A program made the translations under genes and the position numbers. The notes below the pieces were generated by a model. The model had not been told where the DNA came from and searched no databases. It saw nothing but the letters and a program-made list of their open reading frames with translations. 64,000 nucleotides of DNA from Myroides odoratimimus (GTDB lineage: Bacteria; Bacteroidota; Bacteroidia; Flavobacteriales; Flavobacteriaceae), in NCBI RefSeq assembly GCF_001485415.1, contig NZ_BCMQ01000005.1:227931-291930 (forward strand), in the 5' to 3' direction. Within the stretch, counting starts at the first letter, position 1. The number at the start of each line of letters is the position of its first letter. This document shows, piece by piece, positions 26,701 to 36,900 of the stretch.

Positions 26701-26772
26701 CCTTCAGGTTACGTTAGTGTAGCTACTCCGCCTGTAAAATCAGTAGTATTCTCTGTAAATGTTAAGTTTTAA
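23713..26772 (+). CDS. SusC/RagA family TonB-linked outer membrane protein (pair 1)
   Basis: A 1019-residue TonB-dependent transporter. Signal peptide to about residue 22 (FAQ), a CarboxypepD_reg-like domain (residues 27-100: LSGVVSEGGLPLPGVSVVIK), the DEVVV-type box preceding the plug (EEVVVLAYGQ), the plug with RIRGRNSM and YVIDGVPMYDGD, then the SusC barrel to the C-terminal aromatic end (SVVFSVNVKF). It forms the outer-membrane channel whose lid is the SusD protein encoded six bases downstream. Its plug and barrel are clearly closest to SusC of pair 3. Substrate is unknown; no carbohydrate enzyme is adjacent. Confidence 0.95.
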   Translation: MISKLRWTLALVAGLAVQTSFAQEKTLSGVVSEGGLPLPGVSVVIKGTNEGTQTDLDGNYSLKVKPGDVLVYSFIGMNDKEYKVSTANNYNVSLESEDSVLEEVVVLAYGQVKTKNEVTGNAVAIKGDAVAATPLASADQALQGRVAGLQMSASSGSPGAKQNIRIRGRNSMTATNEPLYVIDGVPMYDGDFSGGNQGSDSPSTSLSLLATINPADIESMTVLKDAGATAVYGARGTNGVILITTKRGKSGATKYNLSARVGFQNNAVRGPKLLSSNQKEELYLDGLYNTFGAANGFTRAEAGAWALTQPKHANAGGYSNWIAAGRPDNDWGEYVKNADAPLTSINFSATGGGERNNFYASMSHDKMESTVIGSDFRRIGASLSFMQKLSDKIEFNTSIKVTNTKQNGISEGGSYFSNPNYIKLVMNPWNPLYNEDGSYYLPPSGYHNVVYTTKHNQNLNDVTRVINSNSISYAITDNLKFTSSMGIDYTLADYSEYRNPIHGDGRTYDGTAAKYVRRNFSYVAQNGLDYRFYLGENHKFDAKVLVEYQKSKRSFLQGTGQIILDGFNSLAAAAANRDAGYDFLDDSNLGYVGILNYNYQNRFLVDVTGRREGSSKFTDRIGYFYSVGGAWNMHMEEWMQNQQTISTLRLRGSYGTNGNSQINPNQYVRRADIVSYDGEAALIPTQIGGPIGWEKQQKMDFGFTLGLFNERITLGAAYFDSKTSDLLYNRSLSKMSGFTSQMMNMGAMNNRGIEVEFNGEVVRSDDFNVSVGFNFGTVRNRITEMPVVDGKELEVYKSYNADVAGHEVGEWYMPTWAGVDPATGQPMWFDKDGNATSDYSKAEHRFQGASALPKYTGGANLHVDYKGFFLDGMFTFAGGHKVYEQYAFKTAGTTSALVSSNASVEMLDRWQKPGDITNVPIVEYTATGGNKSFTSPSTRFLHDGDYIRLRNVTLGYNFNSEFTRALKVDGLSFSVIGTNLWTWVKDKGLKYDPEVDPSGYVSVATPPVKSVVFSVNVKF

Positions 26773-26778
26773 AAAGTT

Positions 26779-28197
26779 ATGAAAAAAATTATATTTTCAA
26801 TATTATCTGTAGTTCTTTTATCTGCTGGAATGACTAGTTGTTCAGATGATAGATTAGACGCTACATTAGAAGGTGCTCGAGATATCGAATCTAAGCCACT
26901 AGTATCTGCTACTGACTTAAGAGCGGCAGTATCTGGGGCGTATTATAGAATGGTAAATTATAATTACTACGGACGTGATATGGTTATCTTCAGTGAAGTA
27001 CGTGGAGATAATGCATATGCGGCGGCTGGTTTTTCTAACCGTTTTCAAAATGTATCTAGTTTTACTTTGACTCCTACTCATGCTTTTCCATCAGATACAT
27101 GGAAGAAGATTTATGAGGTAATTAGTTCTGCTAACTTAGCTATAGGTTCTAATATTACAATAGGTGATAAAACTGATATTAATCAAGGAAAAGCTGAAGC
27201 TTTAGCAATAAGAGCATTAGCTCATTTTGATCTATTGCGTTTATTTGGACAACAAAATGTTGACAATGCAGGATTAGCAGGATTAGGAGTACCTTATATT
27301 ACGCAGTTTGGTGAATTAGATGCTAAAAATTACAAAAGACTTTCTGTTAGAGAAGTTAGAGATCTTATTTATAGAGATTTAGATGAGGCTTTGACTTTAG
27401 TGAACAAGATTGAAACTAAGAAAACACGTTTCAATGCACAATCAATTAATGGTGTGAAATCAAGAGTGGCATTGTTTTTTGGAGCATTTGATAGTGCAGA
27501 TTATAACATTGCAATGGAAAGTGCTGAGAAAGCATTGAGTTTAGGTGGTGCTGTTGTTCAAAGAAGTGCATATGTTGCTTCATTTAGAGCTGAAGAACCA
27601 CAAAGTAACTCTATATTAGAATTAGCACAAGATAATATCAATAATCAAGGTATTAATGGATTATCATATATCTATTCTTATTTAGGATATGGAGATGTAG
27701 TAGGTATAGAAGAGAACTTAAAAGCTCTTTTTACAGACAAAACAGATATCCGTTCATCTGAAGAGATGCAAGGTGTAAATATGGTGAAAGGTGCACCTGA
27801 GTACTACCGTAACTTTGGTAAGTATACAGCTGTTAGCTCTAACATCAAGGTTATGCGTTATGAGGAGTTAATTTATAACTACGCGGAGGCTGCAGTTCGT
27901 ACAAAATCAAATGTTACAAGAGCTTTAGAATTAGTTAATAAGGTGGCTGAAGAAAGATATGAAGGTAACCCTAAGGCTAAATTTACTTCTTTAACGTTAG
28001 AAACTGTATTAGCAGAGAGACGTAAAGAATTAGTATTTGAAGGATTCCGTTTCGACGATCAAATGCGTAATAAAGAGAATTTAGGTGCTACGCCTCAATC
28101 TAAGGATGGAATTAAATATGGTGATGCTAAGTTAGCATTCCCTATACCTCGTAGTGAGATCAATGATAGTAAAATCGATCAAAACAAAGGTTACTAG
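26779..28197 (+). CDS. SusD/RagB family outer membrane lipoprotein (pair 1)
   Basis: A 472-residue surface lipoprotein with lipobox GMTSCSDD (Cys about residue 21) and the TPR-based SusD fold: YGRDMVIFSEVRGDNAY, ALAIRALAHFDLLRLFG, and the C-terminal ERRKELVFEGFRFDDQMR and FPIPRSEINDSKIDQNKGY, typical of RagB/SusD ends. It captures substrate for the SusC channel. Six bases separate it from SusC; a strong terminator follows. It resembles the SusD of pair 3 throughout. Confidence 0.95.
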   Translation: MKKIIFSILSVVLLSAGMTSCSDDRLDATLEGARDIESKPLVSATDLRAAVSGAYYRMVNYNYYGRDMVIFSEVRGDNAYAAAGFSNRFQNVSSFTLTPTHAFPSDTWKKIYEVISSANLAIGSNITIGDKTDINQGKAEALAIRALAHFDLLRLFGQQNVDNAGLAGLGVPYITQFGELDAKNYKRLSVREVRDLIYRDLDEALTLVNKIETKKTRFNAQSINGVKSRVALFFGAFDSADYNIAMESAEKALSLGGAVVQRSAYVASFRAEEPQSNSILELAQDNINNQGINGLSYIYSYLGYGDVVGIEENLKALFTDKTDIRSSEEMQGVNMVKGAPEYYRNFGKYTAVSSNIKVMRYEELIYNYAEAAVRTKSNVTRALELVNKVAEERYEGNPKAKFTSLTLETVLAERRKELVFEGFRFDDQMRNKENLGATPQSKDGIKYGDAKLAFPIPRSEINDSKIDQNKGY

Positions 28198-28219
28198 TTT
28201 TTTAGTAATGTTTAATATA

Positions 28220-28249
28220 AAGGCTTTCGCAGATGCGAAAGCCTTTTTT
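28220..28249 (+). terminator. Terminator of SusCD pair 1
   Basis: AAGGCTTTCGC and GCGAAAGCCTT form an 11-bp perfect stem with a four-base loop and T-run. Confidence 0.92.
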
Positions 28250-28262
28250 GTTGTAAAATAAT

Positions 28263-28754
28263 TTGTTATTACTATCTGTGAATAAAAGAGAATATAATTT
28301 AGTTAGTATAGGCTGTATATTTGACTATTTGAATGATTTGACAGGTAAGAAGAGTTCTTTTATGTATGAATATTCAAGCGGTAATGTAGTTAAGGCATCT
28401 AGTAGTGATAAAGTTTATACTTATGACTATGATAACCGTGGTAATCTGACTTCAGTATCGGACGATACAGGTGAATTATTTACCTATACTTATGGTGCAG
28501 GATATAATCCATTTGTACACAGTGAGTATAATTTGACATTTGAGTATTTTCCCGGTGGTGATCTAATCCGTTTTGTTCAAAGTTCTAAGAACAATATAGA
28601 GACAGCTACTAATAAAAAGACAGGAGAGATATATACATTTAAAACGACTGCCTCTCATGAATTTGGGTATCCTACTAGTATAGAAGTTAAAGGAAAAGAT
28701 ACTTCTAAATTGTTTAAGTTTGATTATGTTATTATTAGAGAGCCAGAGAAATAA
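28263..28754 (+). pseudogene. Remnant of a YD-repeat-like (possibly lipoprotein) gene
   Basis: An open frame of about 163 residues with no ATG near its beginning (only TTG at 28263; first ATG at 28362, in-frame stop at 28254). It contains Tyr/Asp-rich beta-strand repeats like YD repeats (KVYTYDYDNRGNLTSV, TGELFTYTYGAGY) and ends normally before a terminator. Secreted relatives with this type of repeat have a signal peptide, which is missing here. It lies just after the pair 1 terminator with no promoter visible. I read it as the 3' part of a gene whose 5' part was lost; a short functional cytoplasmic protein starting at 28362 is less likely. Confidence 0.5.
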
Positions 28755-28774
28755 TCCTATGTAGTATCTAAAAT

Positions 28775-28810
28775 AAAAAAACCTATAAGAATTTCTTATA
28801 GGTTTTTTTT
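28775..28810 (+). terminator. Terminator after the YD-repeat remnant
   Basis: ACCTATAAGA and TCTTATAGGT flanked by A and T runs form a perfect stem. A good terminator behind a fragment with no promoter supports descent from a once complete gene. Confidence 0.88.
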
Positions 28811-29005
28811 ATGAAAAAAATTAAGATATAATTATTCGTATTTTACGATGAATTTATAAGTTTAAAATATTTATAAGTTTATTTTTTTGTTAATTATATA
28901 AGTTATGTTTTTATTTTTTGTGTTTTAGTTATCTATTATTTTTTACTACAAATATGTTTTACTGTTGTTTCTTAATATTATTGTAAAATAATTCAAATAT
29001 TTTGT

Positions 29006-29031
29006 TAGATTTGTTTCACTAACTAATCAAT
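29006..29031 (+). promoter_or_regulatory. Promoter and conserved leader of SusCD pair 2
   Basis: TAGATTTG (29006-29013), four bases, then ACTAACTAATCAAT (29018-29031). An ATG at 29030 overlaps the end of the motif; the true start is nine bases further. Confidence 0.87.
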
Positions 29032-29038
29032 GTTATTA

Positions 29039-32000
29039 ATGAAGAAATCTAGACTTAATTGGTTTTATGCTAGTTTGCTATTACTTTCGGTAAGCGCAGG
29101 TTATGCACAAGACAAGAAGCTTACGGGAGTTGTAAGCGAGGGAGGAACTCCTCTTCCAGGGGTTTCTGTTACAATCCAAGGTACTAACCATGGGACACAA
29201 ACAGATTTGGATGGTAATTATTCTTTGAATGTAAAACCAGGAGATGTATTAGTCTTTAGTTTTATTGGTATGCAAGACACCACTTATAAAGTAGGTAATG
29301 CAAATACTTACAATGTAAATCTATCTACAGATGAGAACATCCTAGACGAGGTTATAGTTGTGGGGTATGGAACTGCAACTAAAGAGTCATTTTCAGGTTC
29401 AGCATCTCAAATTAGTTCTGCTCAAATTGAGAAAAAAAGTGTTTCTAATGCTGTAGCCGCATTGGCCGGAGAAGCTGCAGGTGTACGTATTATAAATCCA
29501 ACTGGACAACCGGGGGCAGAGCCAACTGTACGTATTCGTGGTTTTGGTTCTGTTAATGGTAACCGTAGCCCATTGTATATTGTAGACGGCGTACCTTATA
29601 GTGGTAGTATTAGTTCTATTAATCCAGCAGATATTGGTTCAATGACTGTGCTTAAGGATGCTACTGCAACTGCAATTTACGGTTCTCGAGGAGCTAACGG
29701 GGTAATCATAATAAATACAAGAACTGGGAAAGGCTCGAAATCTTTTATAGAGGTTGAAGCAAAAACTGGTGTTAACTGGAGAGCTCTACCTAAATATGAT
29801 AAGATTGAATCCCCTGAAACCTATATAGAGTATTCTTACGAAGCATTGAAAAATTATGGTAAAATTAAAGGTAATTTTTCTGATGCTGATGCTACTTTAT
29901 GGGCGAATAAGAATTTATTTCTAGCTGATTATGGTATTCGTCCAAATTATAATATGTGGAATGTTGCTAATGGAGGAGAGTTAATTGATCCGACTACTGG
30001 TAAAGTTCGCCCAGGTGTGACGAGAAAATACACTCCTGAAAAATGGGATGATTATGCATTTCAGTCTTCTAGACGTATAGAGGGAAATTTAAATATGGGT
30101 GGATCAAGTGATAAGACATCATATTTTAGCTCTATTGGATATTTAAAAGATGAAGGATATTCAGTGAAATCTGATTATGAAAGATTAACTGCTAGATTAA
30201 ACTTGCAACATAAGCCAAAAGAATGGTTAGATGCAAAAATGAATATTGGTTATACTCATTCTCAAAGTAATAACAGTGGGCAAGCTAGTGATTCTGGAAG
30301 CGTGTTTTGGTTCACAGATAATATACCATCAATCTATCCATTGTTTTTAAGAGATTCAGAAGGAAATTATGTTAAAGATATTTATGGTGGGAATCAGTAC
30401 GACTATGGTGCTGGTAGAGGATTTGGTGCATTAACCAACTCTCTTGGAGATGTTCATTATGGCTTAAATAGAAGTATTCGTGATGAGATAAATGCAAACG
30501 CATCATTTGTTGTTGATTTATATGATGGTTTAACCTTTGAGACAACTATTGGAGGTCAGTATTACAATAATACGAATAATCAAAGAAGTGACCGTTTTTA
30601 TGGATCAGCTGTTGCGATGAAAGGGTCTATTTATAAAGTAAAAAGTGAGGTTTTTTCTTATAACTGGACTAAGATGTTAAGGTATAAAAATGTTTTTGGA
30701 GAACACGGACTTGAGGCTTTAGCTGCACATGAGAATTATTCATATGAGTATAGATATAATACGATGAATAAGAGTGGCCTTGCAGATCCGAATGGTACAG
30801 AATTAAATAATGCAAGTACTACGATCAATGCTACAGGGTATATTAGTGATTATACTTTAGAAAGTTATTTTGGACAAGTAAATTATGATTATGCAAATAA
30901 GTATTATTTAACTGGGTCTATTAGACGAGATGGGTCTTCTAGATTTAAAGAAAATAAATGGGGAACATTTGCTTCTGTAGGTCTTTCTTGGGTAGCTTCA
31001 AAGGAAAACTTTATGTTAAATCAAGACTTATTCAGTTATTTAAAGTTTAAAACAAGTTATGGTACTGTTGGTGATCAAGCTGTAGGTAGCTACTATCCAG
31101 GGGAAAATATGTGGCAAGTAGATAGTTATGGAGGTGCTTTAGCAATCTATGAAACGAGTATTGGAAATCCTCTTTTGACTTGGGAAAAAAGTAAAATGTT
31201 TCAGGTAGGAGTAGAGTTCAGTCTTAAACAATTTTTAGATGTAAATATTGATTATTATATAAAAAATACTGATGATCTAATCTTTACACGTGCTGTTGGA
31301 CCTTCTGCAGGATATGCTTCAATGACGGTAAATGACGGTAAGTTATTAAATAAGGGATTAGAATTCAATGTTACTGGTCATTTGTTAAAAACTAAAGATG
31401 CTTATATCGATTTATCTATCAACGGAGAGTATTTAAAAAATGAATTAAAGAGAATGCCAATAGATCCATCTACAGGTAAGGAGAAGGTTCTTGATGTAAG
31501 TGGTATTTATGGAAGAGCTAAAGGACATTCTTTAGGAGATTTCTATATGAGAGAGTGGGCAGGAGTTAATTCAGAAACGGGACAAGCTCAATGGTATACC
31601 TATACCTATATGGGGGATGATGGTAAAAAGAAGCATGTAGGGTCAATGGTAGATTTTTTAGAAAGTAATCCTGAAATGAAAGGGAAATTAACAAAAGAAA
31701 CTACAACAACTTATTCTAATGCTACTTTACAACATACTGGTAAGTCTGCAATACCTAAACTTAGAGGAGGTGTTAATTTAAGTGCAGGGTACAAAGGATG
31801 GGATTTAAGCGTTCAGATGTTGTATAGTCTAGGAGGATATGCGTATGACAGTGCTTATGCTCAATTGATGGGTAATGATAAAATAGGTAGTAATAATTGG
31901 CACAATGATATTGCTAACCGCTGGCAAAAGCCAGGAGATATCACAGATGTTCCAAGATTATCTAGTGAGGCTGATACAAATGTAAATTCAACATCTACAA

Positions 32001-32242
32001 GGTTTTTAGTTAAAAGTGATTACTTAGCGATAAATAATATCAGATTAGGTTATACACTACCTAAAACATATGTAAAACAATTAGGATTAGCGGATTTAAG
32101 TTTCTTTGTTTCAGGTGATAATTTATTCTTGTTTACAAAACGTGATGGATTTAATCCTGCAGCCTCAGAGTTTGGTTCTTCTTCTATGTACCAATATCCT
32201 CCATTGACAACATTCACAGGAGGTGTTAAAGTTAAATTTTAA
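29039..32242 (+). CDS. SusC/RagA family TonB-linked outer membrane protein (pair 2)
   Basis: A 1067-residue TonB-dependent transporter. I chose the ATG at 29039 because it gives the signal peptide MKKSRLNWFYASLLLLSV, nearly identical to pair 3, while the ATG at 29030 lies in the leader motif. Domains are CarboxypepD_reg-like (about 27-100), the box DEVIVVGYG, plug (VRIRGFGSVNG, YIVDGVPYSG) and barrel ending in GGVKVKF. The N-terminal 100 residues closely match pair 3, but plug and barrel differ markedly from pairs 1 and 3. The SusD partner follows after 17 bases. Confidence 0.95.
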   Translation: MKKSRLNWFYASLLLLSVSAGYAQDKKLTGVVSEGGTPLPGVSVTIQGTNHGTQTDLDGNYSLNVKPGDVLVFSFIGMQDTTYKVGNANTYNVNLSTDENILDEVIVVGYGTATKESFSGSASQISSAQIEKKSVSNAVAALAGEAAGVRIINPTGQPGAEPTVRIRGFGSVNGNRSPLYIVDGVPYSGSISSINPADIGSMTVLKDATATAIYGSRGANGVIIINTRTGKGSKSFIEVEAKTGVNWRALPKYDKIESPETYIEYSYEALKNYGKIKGNFSDADATLWANKNLFLADYGIRPNYNMWNVANGGELIDPTTGKVRPGVTRKYTPEKWDDYAFQSSRRIEGNLNMGGSSDKTSYFSSIGYLKDEGYSVKSDYERLTARLNLQHKPKEWLDAKMNIGYTHSQSNNSGQASDSGSVFWFTDNIPSIYPLFLRDSEGNYVKDIYGGNQYDYGAGRGFGALTNSLGDVHYGLNRSIRDEINANASFVVDLYDGLTFETTIGGQYYNNTNNQRSDRFYGSAVAMKGSIYKVKSEVFSYNWTKMLRYKNVFGEHGLEALAAHENYSYEYRYNTMNKSGLADPNGTELNNASTTINATGYISDYTLESYFGQVNYDYANKYYLTGSIRRDGSSRFKENKWGTFASVGLSWVASKENFMLNQDLFSYLKFKTSYGTVGDQAVGSYYPGENMWQVDSYGGALAIYETSIGNPLLTWEKSKMFQVGVEFSLKQFLDVNIDYYIKNTDDLIFTRAVGPSAGYASMTVNDGKLLNKGLEFNVTGHLLKTKDAYIDLSINGEYLKNELKRMPIDPSTGKEKVLDVSGIYGRAKGHSLGDFYMREWAGVNSETGQAQWYTYTYMGDDGKKKHVGSMVDFLESNPEMKGKLTKETTTTYSNATLQHTGKSAIPKLRGGVNLSAGYKGWDLSVQMLYSLGGYAYDSAYAQLMGNDKIGSNNWHNDIANRWQKPGDITDVPRLSSEADTNVNSTSTRFLVKSDYLAINNIRLGYTLPKTYVKQLGLADLSFFVSGDNLFLFTKRDGFNPAASEFGSSSMYQYPPLTTFTGGVKVKF

Positions 32243-32259
32243 GTATTAAATTGAAGATA

Positions 32260-33762
32260 ATGAAGACAAAAATAATGATAGCACTTAGTGCAAGTATGCT
32301 TTTAGGAGCTTGTTCTAAAGATTTTTTAGAGACATCAAGTACTTCTACTCTCTCTAAGTCAGATATAGATAAAATTTCAGAAAACTCTCCTCATTTAGGT
32401 GAAGCAACGTTAAATGGATTGTATGCTTATAACGTACGTGCTGGTGGAGGTGGAACTACAGGACATGATGATTTCGGACAAAAGGGGTATGATGTATATA
32501 TGGATATTCTAAGTGGCGATATGAATCAAAATCAAAATGGCTACGGTTGGTATAGAGAAATAGGGAATTTTAGTGGTTTGATAAACTTTGCTAGTCAACC
32601 GAATTATAAAGGATGGCGTTTTTATTATTATATGATTCGTGGAGCTAATAATATTATTGTTAGTTACAATGGAAAAACTAGTTTGAATGATAGTGAAAAG
32701 AAAGTATTAGCTGAGTCTAAAGCTCTTCGTGCATATATGTATTATAACTTGGTTATGATGTATACAAAGGGATATGATGCTAATGAAAAATTATTGCCAG
32801 TTTATACAGATCCTTCATTAGCAAATAAACCTGCAAAACAAACACAAGAAGTTTTTGAGCTTATGATTGCAGATTTAAAAGAATCATTATCGTTATATGA
32901 GGAGGCTAATTTCACGAAGGGACCGAATATAAATTATTATGTGGCTAAAGCATTTCTAGCTTATGTCTATGCAGCTAAGGGAACAACTGATGCTTTACAA
33001 GAAGCAGCCATATTAAGTGAATCTATTATCAATGAAGGAGGATATCCTTTAGCTACTAAAGAAGTATTATTAGGAGGGTTTAATAAAGCTGTAAGTAATC
33101 CAAACTGGATGTGGTCAGCTACATTGACACTAGACAATAAATTGAATCTTATTTCTTGGTATGGACAAATAGATGTATTTACTTATGGTTATGCCGGTCT
33201 TGGAGATACTAAAGGAATGGCATTTGAATTATATAATGCTATTCCAGTAAATGATGTAAGAAAGAATCAATATGTTGTGAATACGGTTACTGATGATAAA
33301 GGAACTTCTAGGGATTATGGAACTAAAGCTGTTATTGCAGCAAATAAATTTTATTCAGCAAAAGGAAAGATTTTAGATGGACAACGCTACATAGAGTCTG
33401 ATTATGTGTTTATGCGAATAGAAGAAATGTATTTATTAAATGCAGAAGTAAATGCTAGGCTTGGTAATGAAGCTAATGCTAAGCAAGTTTTAAAAGATTT
33501 GTTATCTATTCGTCTTGATGATACTTCACATGTTGATAATTTATCAGGTAAAACATTAATTGATGAGATTTTATTCCAAACTCGTATAGAGCTATGGGGT
33601 GAAGGTAAAGCTTATGCTGCTATAAAGAGAAATAAAGGAGTATTCCAATATGCTTCTAATCATTTGGCCAATCCAAGTGGTAGATTTCAGTATAATGATG
33701 ATCGTTTAACTTTTAAGGTTCCGCAAGCCGAATTATTAAACAATACTGTTTATAATGATTAA
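32260..33762 (+). CDS. SusD/RagB family outer membrane lipoprotein (pair 2)
   Basis: A 500-residue SusD-like lipoprotein; the ATG at 32260 gives a regular signal peptide with lipobox LLGACSKD (an in-frame TTG at 32251 would add three residues). SusD features include RAYMYYNLVMMYTKGYD, the RIEEMYLLNAEVNARLG helix, and RIELWGEGKAYAAIKRN near the end. It captures the substrate for the SusC channel before it. The C-terminus (FKVPQAELLNNTVYND) is close to the usual SusD end. Confidence 0.94.
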   Translation: MKTKIMIALSASMLLGACSKDFLETSSTSTLSKSDIDKISENSPHLGEATLNGLYAYNVRAGGGGTTGHDDFGQKGYDVYMDILSGDMNQNQNGYGWYREIGNFSGLINFASQPNYKGWRFYYYMIRGANNIIVSYNGKTSLNDSEKKVLAESKALRAYMYYNLVMMYTKGYDANEKLLPVYTDPSLANKPAKQTQEVFELMIADLKESLSLYEEANFTKGPNINYYVAKAFLAYVYAAKGTTDALQEAAILSESIINEGGYPLATKEVLLGGFNKAVSNPNWMWSATLTLDNKLNLISWYGQIDVFTYGYAGLGDTKGMAFELYNAIPVNDVRKNQYVVNTVTDDKGTSRDYGTKAVIAANKFYSAKGKILDGQRYIESDYVFMRIEEMYLLNAEVNARLGNEANAKQVLKDLLSIRLDDTSHVDNLSGKTLIDEILFQTRIELWGEGKAYAAIKRNKGVFQYASNHLANPSGRFQYNDDRLTFKVPQAELLNNTVYND

Positions 33763-33800
33763 TTAAAATTAGATTTCTAATTTTTCTTTAGAATTGTATT

Positions 33801-33833
33801 AAAGCCCATCCAAATTTTGGATGGGCTTTTTTA
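33801..33833 (+). terminator. Terminator of SusCD pair 2
   Basis: AAAGCCCATCCAAA and its complement TTTGGATGGGCTTT face each other with a minimal loop and a T-run. Confidence 0.92.
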
Positions 33834-33899
33834 TTTGAATTCTATTACAAATACTTTATAGTTCTTTGTTTATGTTAATTTAATGTTAAGTACTGTGTT

Positions 33900-33925
33900 T
33901 AGATTTGTCATACTAACTAATCAAT
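33900..33925 (+). promoter_or_regulatory. Promoter and conserved leader of SusCD pair 3
   Basis: TAGATTTG (33900-33907), four bases, then ACTAACTAATCAAT (33912-33925), six bases before the ATG at 33932. Confidence 0.87.
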
Positions 33926-33931
33926 GTTTTT

Positions 33932-36900
33932 ATGAAGAAATTTAGACTTAATTGGTTTTATGCTAGTTTACTATTACTTTCAGTAAGTGTAGGACACGCA
34001 CAAAACAAAACACTTACAGGGAAAGTGAGTGATGGAGGAACGCCTCTTCCTGGTGTTTCGGTTACTATAAAAGGAACACAACATGGGATACAAACTGATT
34101 TGGATGGTAAGTACTCTTTAAATGTTAAGCAAGGAGATGTGCTTGTATTTAGTTTTATTGGTATGCAAGAAGTTACTTATGAAGTGGGTGCTCATACTAT
34201 GTATAATGTCAATTTATTGGCTGAGGATAATCAGTTGGCGGAAGTTATTGTGACAGCTTATGGAGAAAATAAAGCTAGAAATGAGGTTACAGGTAATGTA
34301 GTATCAGTTAAGGGAGACGTTATTTCTAGTGTGCCAGTGGCATCTGTTGATCAAGCTTTGCAAGGTCGTGTAGCAGGATTACAAATGGCAGCTACTTCGG
34401 GATCACCTGGTGCTATGCAAGATATTCGTATACGTGGACGTAATTCATTGTCTGCTAATAATGAACCATTATTTGTAGTAGATGGAGTGCCTCTTACAAG
34501 TGGCGATATCTCTGGTAGTAAGACTGAAGTAGGTAATAGTTCTACATCAATTTCGTCTATATCTGGTATTAATAGCGAAGATATCGAAAGTATTAGTGTG
34601 CTAAAAGATGCTGGAGCAACTGCTGCATATGGTGCAAGAGGTGGAAATGGTGTTATTTTGATAACCACTAAACGTGGGAAAAAAGGAAAACCTAGTTTTG
34701 ACTTTAAAGCTACAGTAGGTTTTCAAGATTTTGCTGTAAAAGGCCCTAAGTTTTTGAATGGGGAACAGAAAAAAGAACTTTGGTTAGAAGCTATTTATAA
34801 TACGGATGGAAAGGCGAATGGGTTTACAAAAGATGGTACTTATGATTGGTATGTTCAAACCCGAGAAGGTTCACAAAGTCAATTAAAAAATTGGGTAGAC
34901 AATGGTTCTGTCAATAATGATTGGAGAAATGCTGTATTAAATAAACACGCTTTTATGAGTTCCGTAGCGTTAAGTGTAACTGGTGGTGATGATAAAGGAA
35001 CTTATTTTGCCAGTGTTGGACATGAGAAGTATGATGGTGTGGTGATAGGAACTGACTTTAGAAAGGTAACAGGTTCTTTTAATATGAGTCGCAACCTGTC
35101 AGATAGGTTTGATATAAAAATCGGAGCGAATGTATCTAATATTAAGCAAAATGCAATTTTAGAAGGAGGAGCATACTTTTCTAATCCGAATTTAACAGGT
35201 ATGTTTATGAGTCCATGGGTAGCTATTTATAATGAGGATGGTAGTTTAAATACTAATATTGGTGGACTTCATAACTCTTTGTATACTGTTAAAAATGATT
35301 TTACTGAAAATGACATTTCTAGGGTTATTTCGAACAACTCTCTAGGATTTAAGATTATAGATGATTTAAAGTTTGAATCTACCTTGGGTTTAGATTATAT
35401 CTTAGCTAATTATAAAGAATATAAAAATCCTAATCATGGAGATGGTGTTGGTGTAAATGGTTATGCTCAAAATGCAGTAAATCAGCGTTTTAATTATGTT
35501 TGGCAAAACTCTTTTAATTATAAGTTTTATTTAGGAGATGGACACCGTTTTAATACTCGTGCTATTATGGAGTTCCAAAAAAATAAATCAAATCTATTAA
35601 ATGGTTATGGAGAAGTGATACCTCCTGGAATGACAGGTTTAGGAACGGCAGCAGCTAATTTTCACACTAGTGCAGAATATATTGATTGGTCGCAGTTAGG
35701 TTTTTTAGGATTAATGAATTATAGTTATGAAAATAGATATCTTCTTGACCTTACTTTACGTAGAGAAGGTTCGTCAAGGTTCTCAGATGACAATCGTTGG
35801 GGGACTTTCTATGCTATCGGTGGTGCTTGGAACCTGAGTTCTGAAAGCTTTCTAAAAGATATAAAGAATATTAATTTACTTAGACTGAGAGGGTCTTATG
35901 GAACTACAGGGAATTCTGAAATTGAAGCAAATAGATATGTGCAGCTTGTAGGTACAGGATATTATAATAATGAGTCGGCTTTAGTTTCAACTCAGTTTGG
36001 AGGCCCATTAGGCTGGGAGAAACAAACTAAAGTAGATTTCGGTATCGAGTTTGGTTTGTTTAATAATCGAATTTCAGGTAGCGTAGCTTATTTTGAAAGT
36101 AAAAGTAAGGATTTATTATATAGAAGACCTTTATCATTGACTTCAGGTTTTGAATTTCAATGGATGAATATGGGGGATCTTAAAAATAGTGGTTTTGAGT
36201 TTGAAATAAATTTTGACGTGATAAGAAAAGATAATTTTAATTGGTCAATAGGTGCAAATTTAGGAACTGTTAAAAACGAAATGGTTAATATGCCAATAGT
36301 GGATGGCAAACCATTAGAGGTTTTGGGGAGTTTTAAGGGGACAGTAAATGGTAAAGCCTTAGAGACATGGAGGCTAAGAGAGTTTGCAGGTGTTGATAGT
36401 CAAACAGGTTTGGCACAGTGGTATAAAGAAGATGGAACTAAAACTACTTCGTATAATCAAGCTGAAATTCGCTTCCAAAACACAAGTGCATTACCAAAAT
36501 TTACAGGAGGTGTTAATACTAGGCTAGAGTATAAAGGGGCTTATATTGATGCATTATTCTCTTTTGCAGGGGGGTATAGTGTATATGATTATTGGGCAGG
36601 TTATACTAATGGAGTAAATTCAAGAACATTAAACACATATAATGGAACTACGGAATTATTGGATAGATGGCAGAAACCAGGTGACGTTACTGATGTACCA
36701 AAGTTAACAAAAGGTGGTGGAGGAAGCTATACTTCTGCAAGTACTCGTTTTCTTTATAAAGGAGATCATATACGATTAAAGCAGTTAACTGTTGGGTATA
36801 GTTTGAACAAGAAAGATGTTAAATTTATCGGCGTAGATGCAGTAAATTTATCTTTAACAGCACGTAATCCATTAACATGGGTTAAAGATAGCAGATTAAA

